A stretch of 24,444 nucleotides of DNA from Lentisphaeria bacterium (GCA_023145395.1 JAGLDW010000021.1:1-24444), one strand, 5' to 3'. Numbered from the stretch's first letter, positions 1-8,133 are shown. Notes: generated by a model from the letters alone, not told the origin. Made by a program: numbers and translations.

Positions 1-2
1 CC

Positions 3-1760
3 GGAAACAGACAGCCCAACGTCGTGCTCGTGATCACCGACGACCAGGGATATCCCCCTCTCGGAGCGCATGGGCATCCCTTCATCCAAACACCGAATCT
101 CGACGAGTTTCACGGTGAATCGGTTCACTTCGAGCAGTTTCACTCCGGAACCACCTGCGCGCCCACACGCGCCGGGTTGATGACCGGGCACTACTGCAAC
201 TCGACAGGCGTCTGGCACACCATCGGTGGACGTTCGCTACTTCGGCGGGACGAATGGACTCTCGCCGACGCGCTTCGGGGCGCCGGCTATAGCACGGGAA
301 TGTTCGGGAAATGGCATTTGGGCGACGATTTCCCCTATCGGCCCACGGACCGGGGATTCGAAACGGTTGTCTGCCATGGGGGCGGAGGCATCAGCCAGGG
401 ACCCGATTGGTGGGGCAACGACTATTTCGACGACACCTACATGGTCAACGGCGAACCCCATCCCTTCGAAGGCTACTGCACCGATGTCTTTTTCCGCGAG
501 GCGCTCGCATTCATCGAGAGCCACCGCGACAGGCCCTTCTTCGCCTACATTTCCACCAACGCCCCTCACGGCCCCTACAACGTGCCACCCGAATACCAGG
601 CGCTCTACGACGACCAAGCCGAGACCGAGAACTACGCCCGCTTTCTGGGCATGATCACCAACATTGACGAGAACTTTGGGAAGCTGCGTGCCAAACTCGC
701 CGAATTGGACCTTGAGAGAGACACGATTCTCATGTTCATGAGCGACAACGGACAATGTGGTGGCGCGGCCAATCGGGAGCCCAACGCCTTCAACGCCGGC
801 ATGCGGGGTTTCAAGGGAAGCGAGTACGAGGGGGGCCATCGCATCCCCTTCCTCATGCGCTGGCCCGTGGGCGGACTCACCGCCGCCGCGGATGTGGACG
901 AACTTTCGTCCTACGCCGATTTCATGCCCACGGTCCTCGACCTTTGCGGCGTTGCAGTGCCTGCGGAACGCCCATTCCATGGGCACAGTCTGGCACCCAT
1001 TCTCCGCAATGCCACGGACGATGCGTTCTGGCACGAGAGAATCGTCGCCACCGACACGCAACGCGTGCCGCACCCGGTGAAGTGGCGGCATAGCTGCGTG
1101 ATGAAGAACTCCTGGCGGCTCGTGAACCATGATGAGCTGTACGATCTGAGCACAGATCCCGCGCAGACCACGAATGTGGCAGACGCGCATCCGGATGTCG
1201 TCGCCGAACTTCGCGAGGGATATGAGCAGTGGTGGAAGCTCTGCGCGGAGCAGATGGACAGCGATATTCCCCTGTCTGTCGGTGCCGAGGAGCAAGAGGT
1301 CGCCACGCTCAGAACGCATGATCTGCGCAATGAGGATTGCGACGTTGTGTGGAATCAGGCGCAGATCCGCAAAGGGCAGGAATGCCTGGGCTACTGGGAG
1401 GTCTTCGCCGAGCGTGACGGGCTCTACGAGTTCGACCTGCGCCGTTGGCCGCGCGAGGCTGGACACGCTATTCGCGATGGCATCGAGGGGGATGATGTGG
1501 TCTTCCGTCGCGACGCCATCAGTGAGAATGCCTGGATGCACTATACCGGAGGCGAGGCGCTGCCCATCGACATGGCGGTGCTTGCGATCGAGGGTCTTCC
1601 CCAGCAGGATGTCGAAATCGAGGATGGGCAGGACGGTGCGATTTTCACGATCCGGTTGGAGCGGGGCCCACTGCATCTGCGTGCTTTCTTTGCCAATCGA
1701 GGTGGTGGCAGGACCCTATCTCCCTACTACGTCTACGCACGACGGCTCCAAGATGCGTGA
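3..1760 (+). CDS. Type I sulfatase (arylsulfatase A-like), 5' end cut by window edge
   Basis: Hydrolyses sulfate esters, probably on sulfated glycans. The frame is open to the left edge; the visible residues before the GTG at 24 (ending QPNVV) already fit the sulfatase N-terminal strand, so the true start lies upstream and 585 residues are visible. The metal-binding Asp pair (ITDDQG) comes first. The formylglycine motif is CAPTR, with its Cys codon at 156-158, followed by the usual GLMTG. Later family motifs are KWHLGD and SDNG. The Cys-type motif needs a formylglycine-generating or anSME enzyme, neither of which is in the window. About 130 residues after the catalytic core resemble the C-terminal extension found in many PVC sulfatases. 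A signal peptide would lie outside the window, so location is not visible. The family is secure; the substrate cannot be read from sequence. Confidence 0.93.
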   Translation, partial: GNRQPNVVLVITDDQGYPPLGAHGHPFIQTPNLDEFHGESVHFEQFHSGTTCAPTRAGLMTGHYCNSTGVWHTIGGRSLLRRDEWTLADALRGAGYSTGMFGKWHLGDDFPYRPTDRGFETVVCHGGGGISQGPDWWGNDYFDDTYMVNGEPHPFEGYCTDVFFREALAFIESHRDRPFFAYISTNAPHGPYNVPPEYQALYDDQAETENYARFLGMITNIDENFGKLRAKLAELDLERDTILMFMSDNGQCGGAANREPNAFNAGMRGFKGSEYEGGHRIPFLMRWPVGGLTAAADVDELSSYADFMPTVLDLCGVAVPAERPFHGHSLAPILRNATDDAFWHERIVATDTQRVPHPVKWRHSCVMKNSWRLVNHDELYDLSTDPAQTTNVADAHPDVVAELREGYEQWWKLCAEQMDSDIPLSVGAEEQEVATLRTHDLRNEDCDVVWNQAQIRKGQECLGYWEVFAERDGLYEFDLRRWPREAGHAIRDGIEGDDVVFRRDAISENAWMHYTGGEALPIDMAVLAIEGLPQQDVEIEDGQDGAIFTIRLERGPLHLRAFFANRGGGRTLSPYYVYARRLQDA

Positions 1761-2037
1761 TGAATGGCGCGTCCTATGCTAGGAGATCGGGATTCGCCGC
1801 AAAATGCGCGAAGCTCATGAAAATGGGGCGGAGGGTGACAGCGACAGGGCAATGGAGCGCTGCCCCAAACCCCGCCGGGAAGTCCAGACTCCCCGGACCC
1901 CACATGACTGTTTTCGGACACGCGCTGGGCGAAGCGCCCGCCTCTCCGTGCCCGAAAACCACAGGCCTCGCTGGCGCGACAGAGTATGCGCCACTTCGAA
2001 CAGACAGTGGCGGATCGGACGACGATTGCGCAGACGA
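1761..2037. other. Gene-free spacer between convergent genes
   Basis: This stretch lies between the stop codons of the convergent sulfatase and nitrilase genes. Short open frames cross it on both strands, but none has a ribosome binding site or a recognisable product. Its main structure is the long imperfect palindrome at 1910-1959, listed separately. Confidence 0.6.
1910..1959. terminator. Long imperfect palindrome, possible bidirectional terminator
   Basis: The outer arm GTTTTCGG (1910-1917) pairs with CCGAAAAC (1952-1959). After one mismatch, CACG (1919-1922) pairs with CGTG (1947-1950). An inner perfect stem GGGCG/CGCCC (1927-1931 and 1935-1939) closes on an AAG loop. The outer arms supply a T run on one side and an A run on the other, so either strand gives a hairpin ending in U residues. 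That suits a shared terminator for the convergent sulfatase and amidase genes. It could also be a copy of a dispersed palindromic repeat; no second copy was found in this window. Confidence 0.5.
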
Positions 2038-2862
2038 TTACGGGACACGATCCAAGAACCGCCCCTCATCGCAGCGGTTGGCCAGGGCGGGGATTGTGCC
2101 GCGCGCTTTTTCGATGTCGGCTCGGCAAAGGCACACGTCCAGGATGCAGGGGGTGCGTTCCGCTTCGCTCGTCACCTTCCCCCAGGGATCGACCACTAGA
2201 GAATGCCCGTGGTTGACGATGTCTGTCTCACGGTTCGTCCCGCACTGATTGACAGCGATGACATGGCATTGGTTCTCGATTGCCCGCGCCCGCAGCAAGG
2301 GCATCCAGTGTGCTTCTCCCGTTGCGGCAGTGAAGGCCGCCGTGCACAGAAATGCGTCCACGGGCGCAAGTGCACGGTACAACTCGGGGAAACGCAGGTC
2401 GTAGCAGATGCTCAGGCCGATTCGCCATCCTCGCAGCTCGAAGGCGACCGGATGGAATCCCGCTGCGTAGATCCGCGACTCGTCGATCCCGTCGGGGCTG
2501 TCGGGATTGAGCTGAAACAGGTGGATCTTGTCGTAGCGGGCCAGCAGCACCCCTTCCGAGTCGAAAGCCAGGGAGGAGTTGTACACTTCGCCACCCTCAA
2601 GCAGGGGGACGCCCCCGAAGACCGTAGGTGTGCCGACAGCCTCAACCAGCGCCCCGAGTTCCTCTCGCAGAGCATTGTGTTCGGACGCGGCTGCACGCAC
2701 TGACGCGCCATTGCCCAGACACAGCACGTTCTCCGGAAACACCACAAGATCCGTTCCCCGTCCAATGCGCCCAAGTGCATCCCGAATGCCTGCTAGATTC
2801 TCGGTGCGGTCGGGACAGGACTCCGTCTGGACGAGTGCTACGCGAAAATATTCCTCAGCCAT
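2038..2862 (-). CDS. Carbon-nitrogen hydrolase, Nit1/Nit2-like amidase
   Basis: A 274-residue cytosolic nitrilase-superfamily hydrolase that cleaves a small amide. The catalytic Glu-Lys-Cys triad is visible: E44 in FPEN, K112 in YDKIHLF and C153 in SICYDLRFPELYR. The YDLRFPELYR context is typical of the Nit1/Nit2 branch (deaminated-glutathione amidase or omega-amidase) rather than true nitrilases. Length is normal for the family. The ATG at 2862 has an AGGAG about 9 nt upstream. It is transcribed divergently from the deacetylase gene and convergently with the sulfatase, so it is probably monocistronic. No signal peptide is seen. A metabolite-repair role is the likeliest reading, but the exact substrate is not determined. 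Confidence 0.88.
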   Translation of the reverse strand: MAEEYFRVALVQTESCPDRTENLAGIRDALGRIGRGTDLVVFPENVLCLGNGASVRAAASEHNALREELGALVEAVGTPTVFGGVPLLEGGEVYNSSLAFDSEGVLLARYDKIHLFQLNPDSPDGIDESRIYAAGFHPVAFELRGWRIGLSICYDLRFPELYRALAPVDAFLCTAAFTAATGEAHWMPLLRARAIENQCHVIAVNQCGTNRETDIVNHGHSLVVDPWGKVTSEAERTPCILDVCLCRADIEKARGTIPALANRCDEGRFLDRVP

Positions 2863-2984
2863 CGCTCTTTTCTCCTCGCAGACACTTTCTGATTGACAAG
2901 CAAATTATTCGACACAATCCGCACTACAGTGACTCACGCTCTTTTCCCGGTCAAATCATACCCACTCCCAAAAGGGGCAGACTA
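2863..2984. promoter_or_regulatory. Divergent intergenic region with a possible -35 box
   Basis: This 122-bp region separates the divergent amidase and deacetylase genes and must carry both their start signals. It is more AT-rich than the flanking genes. A perfect TTGACA lies at 2893-2898 on the plus strand, but no good -10 box is found 16-18 nt downstream, so the promoter call is weak. The ribosome binding sites for both genes lie at its two edges. Confidence 0.3.
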
Positions 2985-3734
2985 ATGAGTGCAGATGCCT
3001 TTCGCTGGCCCGATGACTGTCGCGCCGCTGTCAGTGTGACCTTTGACGATGCTCGGCCCACCCAGCTTGATGCGGGCCTGCCCATTCTCGATGAGTTCGA
3101 GGTCAAGGGCACGTTCTACGTCGTGTCACAGCGCTGCCTTGGGCGGGTCGATGACTGGGTGCGCGCCGCCACCAACGGACATGAACTCGGAAACCACAGT
3201 CTGCGTCACTCTTGCAGCGGAAATTTTCTCTGGGAAGGCCGCAATGTGCTCGAGAACTACACGGTCGAGCAGATGGACGAGGAGCTGGCTGAGGCCAGTC
3301 GCCAGATCGAGGAACTCCTGGGTGTTCGGCCAAAGACCTTCGCCTATCCGTGTGGACAGACCTTTGTCGGCCGCGGGATCGACCGTCGCAGCTACGTGCC
3401 TGTCGTCGCCAGCCAGTTCCTCGCCGGCCGCGGATTCCGCGACGAATACCTCAACGCCCCCACATTCGTCGATCTCGCCAAGGTGGGTGGCACGGAAATG
3501 GACCGCATGACCTGGGAGCAGATCCTCGCCCATATCTCCAGGGCGAAAGAGCGCGGTCAGTGGGTTGTTCTTGTTGGGCACGATGTTCGCGATGAGGGAC
3601 ACCAGGGAACGCGCTGCGAGGTGCTCAAGCGCATCTGCAGCCACTGCACCGACCCCGCCAACCAAGTCTGGATCGACACGGTCGCCAACATCGCCCAGCA
3701 CATCCAGGACAGCCGTGCTTGCGAATCCGGATGA
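2985..3734 (+). CDS. Polysaccharide deacetylase family protein (NodB domain, CE4)
   Basis: A 249-residue protein of the metal-dependent NodB/CE4 deacetylase fold, which removes N- or O-acetyl groups from sugars. Motif 1 is TFDD, with the catalytic and metal Asp pair near residues 18-19. Motif 2 is NHSLRH, the H-S-x-x-H metal site. A later PCGQ matches the motif 3 region, and LVGHD is near the C-terminus. The ATG at 2985 is preceded by AAAAGGGG (2970-2977). Upstream codons stay open but match nothing and cross the intergenic region. No signal peptide is seen, so it may act in the cytoplasm on an imported or intracellular substrate. The next gene starts 19 nt downstream, which suggests co-transcription. 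Confidence 0.88.
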   Translation: MSADAFRWPDDCRAAVSVTFDDARPTQLDAGLPILDEFEVKGTFYVVSQRCLGRVDDWVRAATNGHELGNHSLRHSCSGNFLWEGRNVLENYTVEQMDEELAEASRQIEELLGVRPKTFAYPCGQTFVGRGIDRRSYVPVVASQFLAGRGFRDEYLNAPTFVDLAKVGGTEMDRMTWEQILAHISRAKERGQWVVLVGHDVRDEGHQGTRCEVLKRICSHCTDPANQVWIDTVANIAQHIQDSRACESG

Positions 3735-3753
3735 TTTTGAAGAGAGTGAACCC

Positions 3754-4452
3754 ATGAAACGAACGCTTCTCCTTGCCATTGGGCTATGTCTTCTGGTTTC
3801 CAGTTGTGCAATACCGGCAAGAGACACTGTTTTCCAGACATCCATAATGAACGCCTCGGCGACGGGTGGGCACAATGGGGAAATGACATGCCACGAGTTG
3901 CGGAGGCATGGCAATTTCGGGATTGGCACATTCGATCACCTGGGTGGAGAAATGGTCCTCCTGAAAGGAAAGGTGTATCAGATAGAGGCAGATGGACGGA
4001 TTCGTCGAATGAATCCATCCGACAAGGTGCCTCTTGCCACGGTTTGTCAGTTCAAGGCGGACAGAACCGTTGTCATTAGGAGGAGATCAGACTACGAAGA
4101 GGTGAAAATCCTGGTCAATGAGAACGCCCCCCACAAGAATCTCTTCTACGCGATCAAAATCACAGGGCAGTTCAAATCGATACATACGCGAAGTGGTCCT
4201 GCCCGGGAAGAAACGAACTCGCCATCCAGCAAAGCCGGAAGCAACCAGCCTGAGTTCCGAATGAACAGAGTGTCCGGAACGATTGTCGGCTTTCTGCTTC
4301 CCTCCGATGTCAAGGGTGCCAATGAGCCCGAATATCATCTTCACTTCCTCAGTAGCGATCGGACTCAGGGGGGCCACGTTCTGAGTTTTGAGATTACAGA
4401 CGGGAAATGCGAAATCGATGCTCTCGACCGGGAATCTCCGGAAGGAGAATGA
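3754..4452 (+). CDS. Alpha-acetolactate decarboxylase, predicted lipoprotein
   Basis: Acetolactate decarboxylase converts 2-acetolactate to acetoin and CO2. The 232 residues align by eye with the whole BudA/AlsD family. The zinc site appears as H195, H197 (YHLHF) and H208. Active-site E66 (HLGGEM) and R146 (HTRSG) are also present, nearly the same numbering as the Bacillus brevis enzyme. The N-terminus has KR, a hydrophobic core and a lipobox ending in VSSC (C18), so it is probably exported and lipidated. ATG 3754 has a GAAGAGAG ribosome binding site. A small Ser/Asn-rich insert lies near residues 151-168. It sits 19 nt after the deacetylase gene and no acetolactate synthase is nearby, so a role in acetoin fermentation is not supported by context. 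Confidence 0.9.
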   Translation: MKRTLLLAIGLCLLVSSCAIPARDTVFQTSIMNASATGGHNGEMTCHELRRHGNFGIGTFDHLGGEMVLLKGKVYQIEADGRIRRMNPSDKVPLATVCQFKADRTVVIRRRSDYEEVKILVNENAPHKNLFYAIKITGQFKSIHTRSGPAREETNSPSSKAGSNQPEFRMNRVSGTIVGFLLPSDVKGANEPEYHLHFLSSDRTQGGHVLSFEITDGKCEIDALDRESPEGE

Positions 4453-4712
4453 CAGGTATTCACATGGATCGAAGCGTGACAGAGTCCGAAAGATCGATTC
4501 CTGTCGTTGGTGAATCGGATGTTCTTGTGGCAGGCGGCGGACCTGCGGGGATCGCTGCGGCATTGTCCGCCGCGCGAAACGGCGCTGAGCGCCTTGCAGT
4601 GCAAGACACCTGCGGAACTGGACTGGGCGGATATCGAAAAAGGTCTCGCAAGAAGCGCCGAGGCCACCTCGGCAAATCGCACGCCCAGAGGGCGCCAAGA
4701 GGAGAATTCACT
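4449..4712 (+). pseudogene. Remnant of an FAD-dependent oxidoreductase
   Basis: The frame starting at ATG 4449 (overlapping the previous stop) or ATG 4464 encodes a typical N-terminal FAD-binding strand: SDVLVAGGGPAGIAAAL, with GGGPAG as the dinucleotide glycine motif. The match fades after about residue 45-60 instead of continuing for the 400 or more residues of the family. In the +1 frame, about 4590-4660 reads TPAELDWADIEKGL, which resembles the C-terminal tail of the same oxidoreductase family. The simplest explanation is a gene reduced to its two ends by a large internal deletion. The reading frame stays open into the next gene, so a fusion is formally possible, but that gene has its own start and signal peptide. 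Confidence 0.6.
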
Positions 4713-5588
4713 GTGAGAACAAGGCTGCATTTTACTACCCTGCTCCTTTTCCTGAGTATCTGTGGAACTATGGCCGACGAGTCCCTGCCACTTGCTGGTG
4801 TCGAACTTCCCGGACGCGGGCTGTGCGCGCACCGCGGCGCGATGGACACTCATCCGGAGAACACCTTGTCCGCTTTCCGTGAAGCCATCCGATGCGGCGC
4901 GCACATGATCGAGTTCGACGTCTATCTGACAAAGGACAAGAAGCTTGTGGTCATTCATGACGCCACGGTCGATCGGACGACGAATGGGAAGGGGAGGGTC
5001 TCAAACCTAACTTTTGAGGAGATACGGCGGCTGGATGCGGGCGGCTGGAAGTCCCCAAAGTTCAAAGGCGAGAAGGTTCCGACGCTGGTGGAGGCTCTGT
5101 CCGTGATGCCGGAGAACATCTGGCTGAACGTTCATCTCAAGGGGGGGGAGGAGCTTGGCCGACAAACAGCGAATGTGATTCGTCGACGGGACCGTCTGCA
5201 TCAGGCTTTTCTTGCCTGTGGAACTGCCGCCGCAAGAGGCGCGAGAGCTGTGGAGCCCGGAATCCTGATCTGCAACATGGCGCGCCAGGGAAACTCCCCC
5301 GCCTACGTGTCCGAGACACTTCGCATGGAGGCGGCTTTCATTCAGCTTTGCGGACGAGTCTCCCCCGCGTTCCGCGGATTCGCGGAGAAACTGAAAAAAC
5401 AGGGTGTGCGTATCAACTATTTCGGCACTGATTCTCCCCAGACACTGCGCACCCTCTTCGACCTCGGTGTGGAGTTTCCGCTGGTCAACAAGGTCTCTTC
5501 CTCCATGAAAGTGGCTGTGGAACTGGGGATTCAGCCGCACCGGCCCGTGTTTCGGGACGAGAAATCCACGAAAACACGCAAGCAGTGA
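4713..5588 (+). CDS. Exported glycerophosphodiester phosphodiesterase family protein
   Basis: Hydrolyses glycerophosphodiesters to glycerol 3-phosphate and an alcohol, or acts on a related diester. Of the 291 residues, 1-22 form a signal peptide (RTR, then a Leu-rich core). The GDPD catalytic set follows: H40-R41 in AHRG, E49-N50 in PENTL, E67 and D69 in EFDV, and H82-D83 in IHDATVDRT. The GTG at 4713 is chosen because AAGAGGAG lies about 8 nt upstream and the signal peptide follows directly. The open frame continues upstream only into the oxidoreductase remnant. The C-terminal half (TIM-barrel remainder) is less conserved, though a GTDSP motif near the end fits the family. It likely acts in the periplasm. 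Confidence 0.88.
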   Translation: MRTRLHFTTLLLFLSICGTMADESLPLAGVELPGRGLCAHRGAMDTHPENTLSAFREAIRCGAHMIEFDVYLTKDKKLVVIHDATVDRTTNGKGRVSNLTFEEIRRLDAGGWKSPKFKGEKVPTLVEALSVMPENIWLNVHLKGGEELGRQTANVIRRRDRLHQAFLACGTAAARGARAVEPGILICNMARQGNSPAYVSETLRMEAAFIQLCGRVSPAFRGFAEKLKKQGVRINYFGTDSPQTLRTLFDLGVEFPLVNKVSSSMKVAVELGIQPHRPVFRDEKSTKTRKQ

Positions 5589-5666
5589 TTCAGAGACTCT
5601 GACCCGACCGATTCTGCTTCCACGGTCCTTCCGGCAGTCGGATGGAGACTTGGAAAGGTGAATACT

Positions 5667-7775
5667 GTGAACCTTCGAAAACTGAGCATATCACGGAGAA
5701 TGTCGATGAGCTTGCTCGTGGCATGTTCGGGCGCGCTCGCGGCACAGTCCATCCCCCTTCGAATCGTGCCCTTGGGAAGCCATCATGTGAACCTGAAGGA
5801 ACTCGTTGGCGGAGAGTGGGAGGTCACCACCACAGGGGGCGATCCCTACGTCCTCACCGCCCCTCTGACACAGGCCTATGACCACACGAAAAACTGCGTT
5901 TTTGCTTTTGAGATGTTCTGCCCGACAGGTCTCGATTTCGTGCAGCTCTTTCATGGTCCCCCGCGTGAATCCCACAGCGAGTGGCTTCGTGGTGTCCCCA
6001 AATCCGAAGCATGGACTCCGCTGGCGATTCCCCTCGAGACCAACTGGGAGGCCGGGGTCAAGACGTTTCGCATCGACTTCGGCAGAGGGAGTGGCGTAAA
6101 CCTGCGAATTCGCAACATCGTCTTGCGGGAACGCACGGCGGAGGAACTGCGTGACGACCAGGAGAAAGAGGCACGGGATCGGGCGGACAGGAAATTGGCG
6201 GAAGTGATACGGAACAGTCTCCAAACGGATTTCTCCGCTTCCATTCAAGGCGTGGAGATCGAGCTGGAAACCATCACAGTTCGTGGACGCACCTCAAAAC
6301 CTCTCAGGTTGCGGGACATGCCCATGCATCTGAACGTGCTGCAGTTGGGCGAGACGTTTCCCGTTGCCACGGTGCCCGCAGGCGCCTTCTCGCGCAAGCT
6401 GCCCCGTTTTGTCCCCTGCACGGATGGCGGCCTGCGCGACCGCTCTCTCTCGCGTTGGATCCTCTGTCAGGAGACGGGGGGGGAGCCCGCACCTGCTTCC
6501 CCCTTTGCCTGGGCCACAGATACGGATGGAATGACGATAAACCGTCCTCCCGCACTCGTGCCCGCGTCAAAAAAAGGGCTGGGCGGGGTCGGTTGGTTCC
6601 CTGACCACATGAATGATCTGGTGGAACTGGGTTGCCACAGCATCACAGTCAACATCCACCTTCCCTCCATTCTCAAACTCGTGCCGGGCAAGCATACCGA
6701 GCCGCGCATCTTCAATGGCCGCACGTACCATGTCAACCTGCGTCAGGTCCGATATCAGGACCGCATCATCCGCTTTGCACACGAACACGGCATCGTCCCC
6801 TCGATCATCGTGCTCATCCCCCGGAAAATGGCTGACGAACGAGAACGACAGGCTTGGGTGCATCCGGACTCCTGCGCGCCCGGGATCTACACGATGGCCA
6901 ACGTGACCAGTCCGCAGGGCGTGGAGATCTACGCCGCCGCACTTGACTTCCTCTCCGAACGGTACGCGCATCCCGACGCACGATTCGGGCGCGTCTCCAA
7001 CTGGATCATCCACAACGAGGTGGACGCCGGCTGGATCTGGACCAACGCGGGCACGAAGCGGATGGAAAGCTATCTGGACCTGTATCATCGCTCGTTGCGG
7101 ACTGCCTACTACACGATCCGTCGCTACGACCCGCATGGGCGTGTCTTCATTTCGCTGACGCATCACTGGACTGAAACCTCCCCAAAATTCCACAAGCCAC
7201 GGGAGATGCTGACTCTGCTCGGTGCGCTGTGCCGACGGGAGGGGGATTTTGAATGGGGGGTCGCCTATCATCCCTACCCGCAGAATCTGCGCGACCCTAG
7301 ATCCTGGCTCGACAAGAAGATTGATTTCACCTTCGACACACCGCTGATCACCTTCCGTAATCTTGAAGTACTCGACGCTTGGATGAAAAGGTCCGCCATG
7401 CTGTTCCGAGGCAAGCCGCGAGGCGTGCTTCTTTCCGAACAGGGCCCCAATTCCCCCGACCTTGGCGAGGAGAGTCAAGCGCTCCAAGCGGCTGGAATGG
7501 TCTATTTCTGGCACAAAGTCAAGGGGCTCGACACAGTCGAGGCCTTTCAGAACCATCGCTGGATCGATCACGCACACGAGGGGGGACTTCTTCTCGGCCT
7601 TCGCGCACACGAACCTGGAAGCATCACCACACCGGCGCAAAAAAAACGGATCTGGCATGTTTTCCAGGCACTTGGAACACCGGCTGAAGCCGAAGCGACT
7701 GAATTTGCGAAGACAATCATCGGAATTCGCTCCTTCGACGAGATCCCTCACAAAGGCATTATCCCGGAACTGTAG
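5667..7775 (+). CDS. Exported DUF5722-like glycoside hydrolase (clan GH-A type fold)
   Basis: A 702-residue exported protein. Residues 1-27 look like a signal peptide (basic start, then SLLVACSGALAAQ). Residues about 30-150 form a beta-rich region like a carbohydrate-binding or galactose-binding-like domain, followed by a charged linker. The C-terminal part (about 210-690) resembles DUF5722, a TIM-barrel hydrolase family of PVC and Bacteroidota genomes. Two glutamates fit a retaining GH-A pair: E451 in IIHNEVDAGW (acid/base after the Asn) and E591 in LLSEQGPN (nucleophile). GTG 5667 has GGAAAGG 8 nt upstream; GTG 5658 and ATG 5706 are alternatives. The gene stands 78 bp after the phosphodiesterase gene and probably attacks an extracellular polysaccharide. 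Substrate unknown. Confidence 0.75.
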   Translation: MNLRKLSISRRMSMSLLVACSGALAAQSIPLRIVPLGSHHVNLKELVGGEWEVTTTGGDPYVLTAPLTQAYDHTKNCVFAFEMFCPTGLDFVQLFHGPPRESHSEWLRGVPKSEAWTPLAIPLETNWEAGVKTFRIDFGRGSGVNLRIRNIVLRERTAEELRDDQEKEARDRADRKLAEVIRNSLQTDFSASIQGVEIELETITVRGRTSKPLRLRDMPMHLNVLQLGETFPVATVPAGAFSRKLPRFVPCTDGGLRDRSLSRWILCQETGGEPAPASPFAWATDTDGMTINRPPALVPASKKGLGGVGWFPDHMNDLVELGCHSITVNIHLPSILKLVPGKHTEPRIFNGRTYHVNLRQVRYQDRIIRFAHEHGIVPSIIVLIPRKMADERERQAWVHPDSCAPGIYTMANVTSPQGVEIYAAALDFLSERYAHPDARFGRVSNWIIHNEVDAGWIWTNAGTKRMESYLDLYHRSLRTAYYTIRRYDPHGRVFISLTHHWTETSPKFHKPREMLTLLGALCRREGDFEWGVAYHPYPQNLRDPRSWLDKKIDFTFDTPLITFRNLEVLDAWMKRSAMLFRGKPRGVLLSEQGPNSPDLGEESQALQAAGMVYFWHKVKGLDTVEAFQNHRWIDHAHEGGLLLGLRAHEPGSITTPAQKKRIWHVFQALGTPAEAEATEFAKTIIGIRSFDEIPHKGIIPEL

Positions 7776-7806
7776 CTTGAGCCGTATCCGGAAAGCGAGG
7801 AAAGTA

Positions 7807-7829
7807 GGTGCAACGGGCCCCGTTGCACC
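7807..7829. terminator. Perfect hairpin after the glycoside hydrolase gene
   Basis: GGTGCAACG (7807-7815) pairs perfectly with CGTTGCACC (7821-7829) around a short GC loop, 32 bp after the stop of the glycoside hydrolase gene. No T run follows, so an intrinsic terminator is only a tentative reading; it may be part of a repeat element. Confidence 0.4.
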
Positions 7830-8001
7830 CAGTGCCCACCGGAGCCCGGCGGACCTTATGTTGCGTGCAACCTTACGGACCTACCCAAGGCGGCCTCCTC
7901 GGTCCCGGAGGTCCCGAGCCACTGACGGGCGGCGCGAAAGTGGTGCGGGACGTCCCGGACCGCGAGTGCTCTGTTGGCCGCCACAGGACTTTCCGTCCCA
8001 G

Positions 8002-8029
8002 TTGTCCGCCTGTCGCGTCAAGCTATATT
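8002..8029 (+). promoter_or_regulatory. Candidate sigma-70-type promoter for the opp operon
   Basis: TTGTCC (8002-8007) and TATATT (8024-8029) are separated by 16 bp. They match the -35 consensus at 4 of 6 bases and the -10 consensus at 5 of 6. Transcription would begin near 8036, about 100 nt before the chosen oppC start. The leader would contain a 6-bp stem (GCCGTC/GACGGC, 8060-8079). Prediction only. Confidence 0.45.
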
Positions 8030-8133
8030 GAGGGTCGGAACGCGGAACTACAGACCTGCGCCGTCTGAAGCAGGACGGCCATCGCGTGGACGAAAATGGG
8101 CTTGATAGGGACTTGTTGACGAAAGCGAGCTGC

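Larger units (their letters stand above)
7776..8133. other. Gene-free, palindrome-rich spacer upstream of oppC
   Basis: This 358-bp GC-rich stretch has no convincing gene. Short open frames cross it without a ribosome binding site or recognisable product. It contains a perfect hairpin (7807-7829), a 10-bp palindrome GGGACGTCCC near 7948, a candidate promoter (8002-8029) and a second hairpin (8060-8079). A GTG at 8086 is in frame with oppC and could extend that protein by 16 residues. The look of the sequence suggests a dispersed non-coding repeat, but no second copy is in the window. Confidence 0.5.

Noticed and set aside
237..1676. A 479-codon open frame antisense to the sulfatase
   Set aside because: It lies wholly inside a well-supported sulfatase gene, has no recognisable domain, and reads as a shadow of GC-rich codon use.
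1757..2248. Plus-strand frames in the sulfatase-amidase spacer
   Set aside because: No ribosome binding site or family match; they run into the amidase gene on the opposite strand and include the palindrome at 1910-1959.
4407..5588. A single 393-residue oxidoreductase-phosphodiesterase fusion
   Set aside because: The phosphodiesterase has its own ribosome binding site, start and signal peptide at 4713; an internal signal peptide in a fusion would make little sense.
7808..8068. Small proteins in the spacer before oppC
   Set aside because: No convincing start signal; the composition follows the hairpins and palindromes rather than protein-coding bias.
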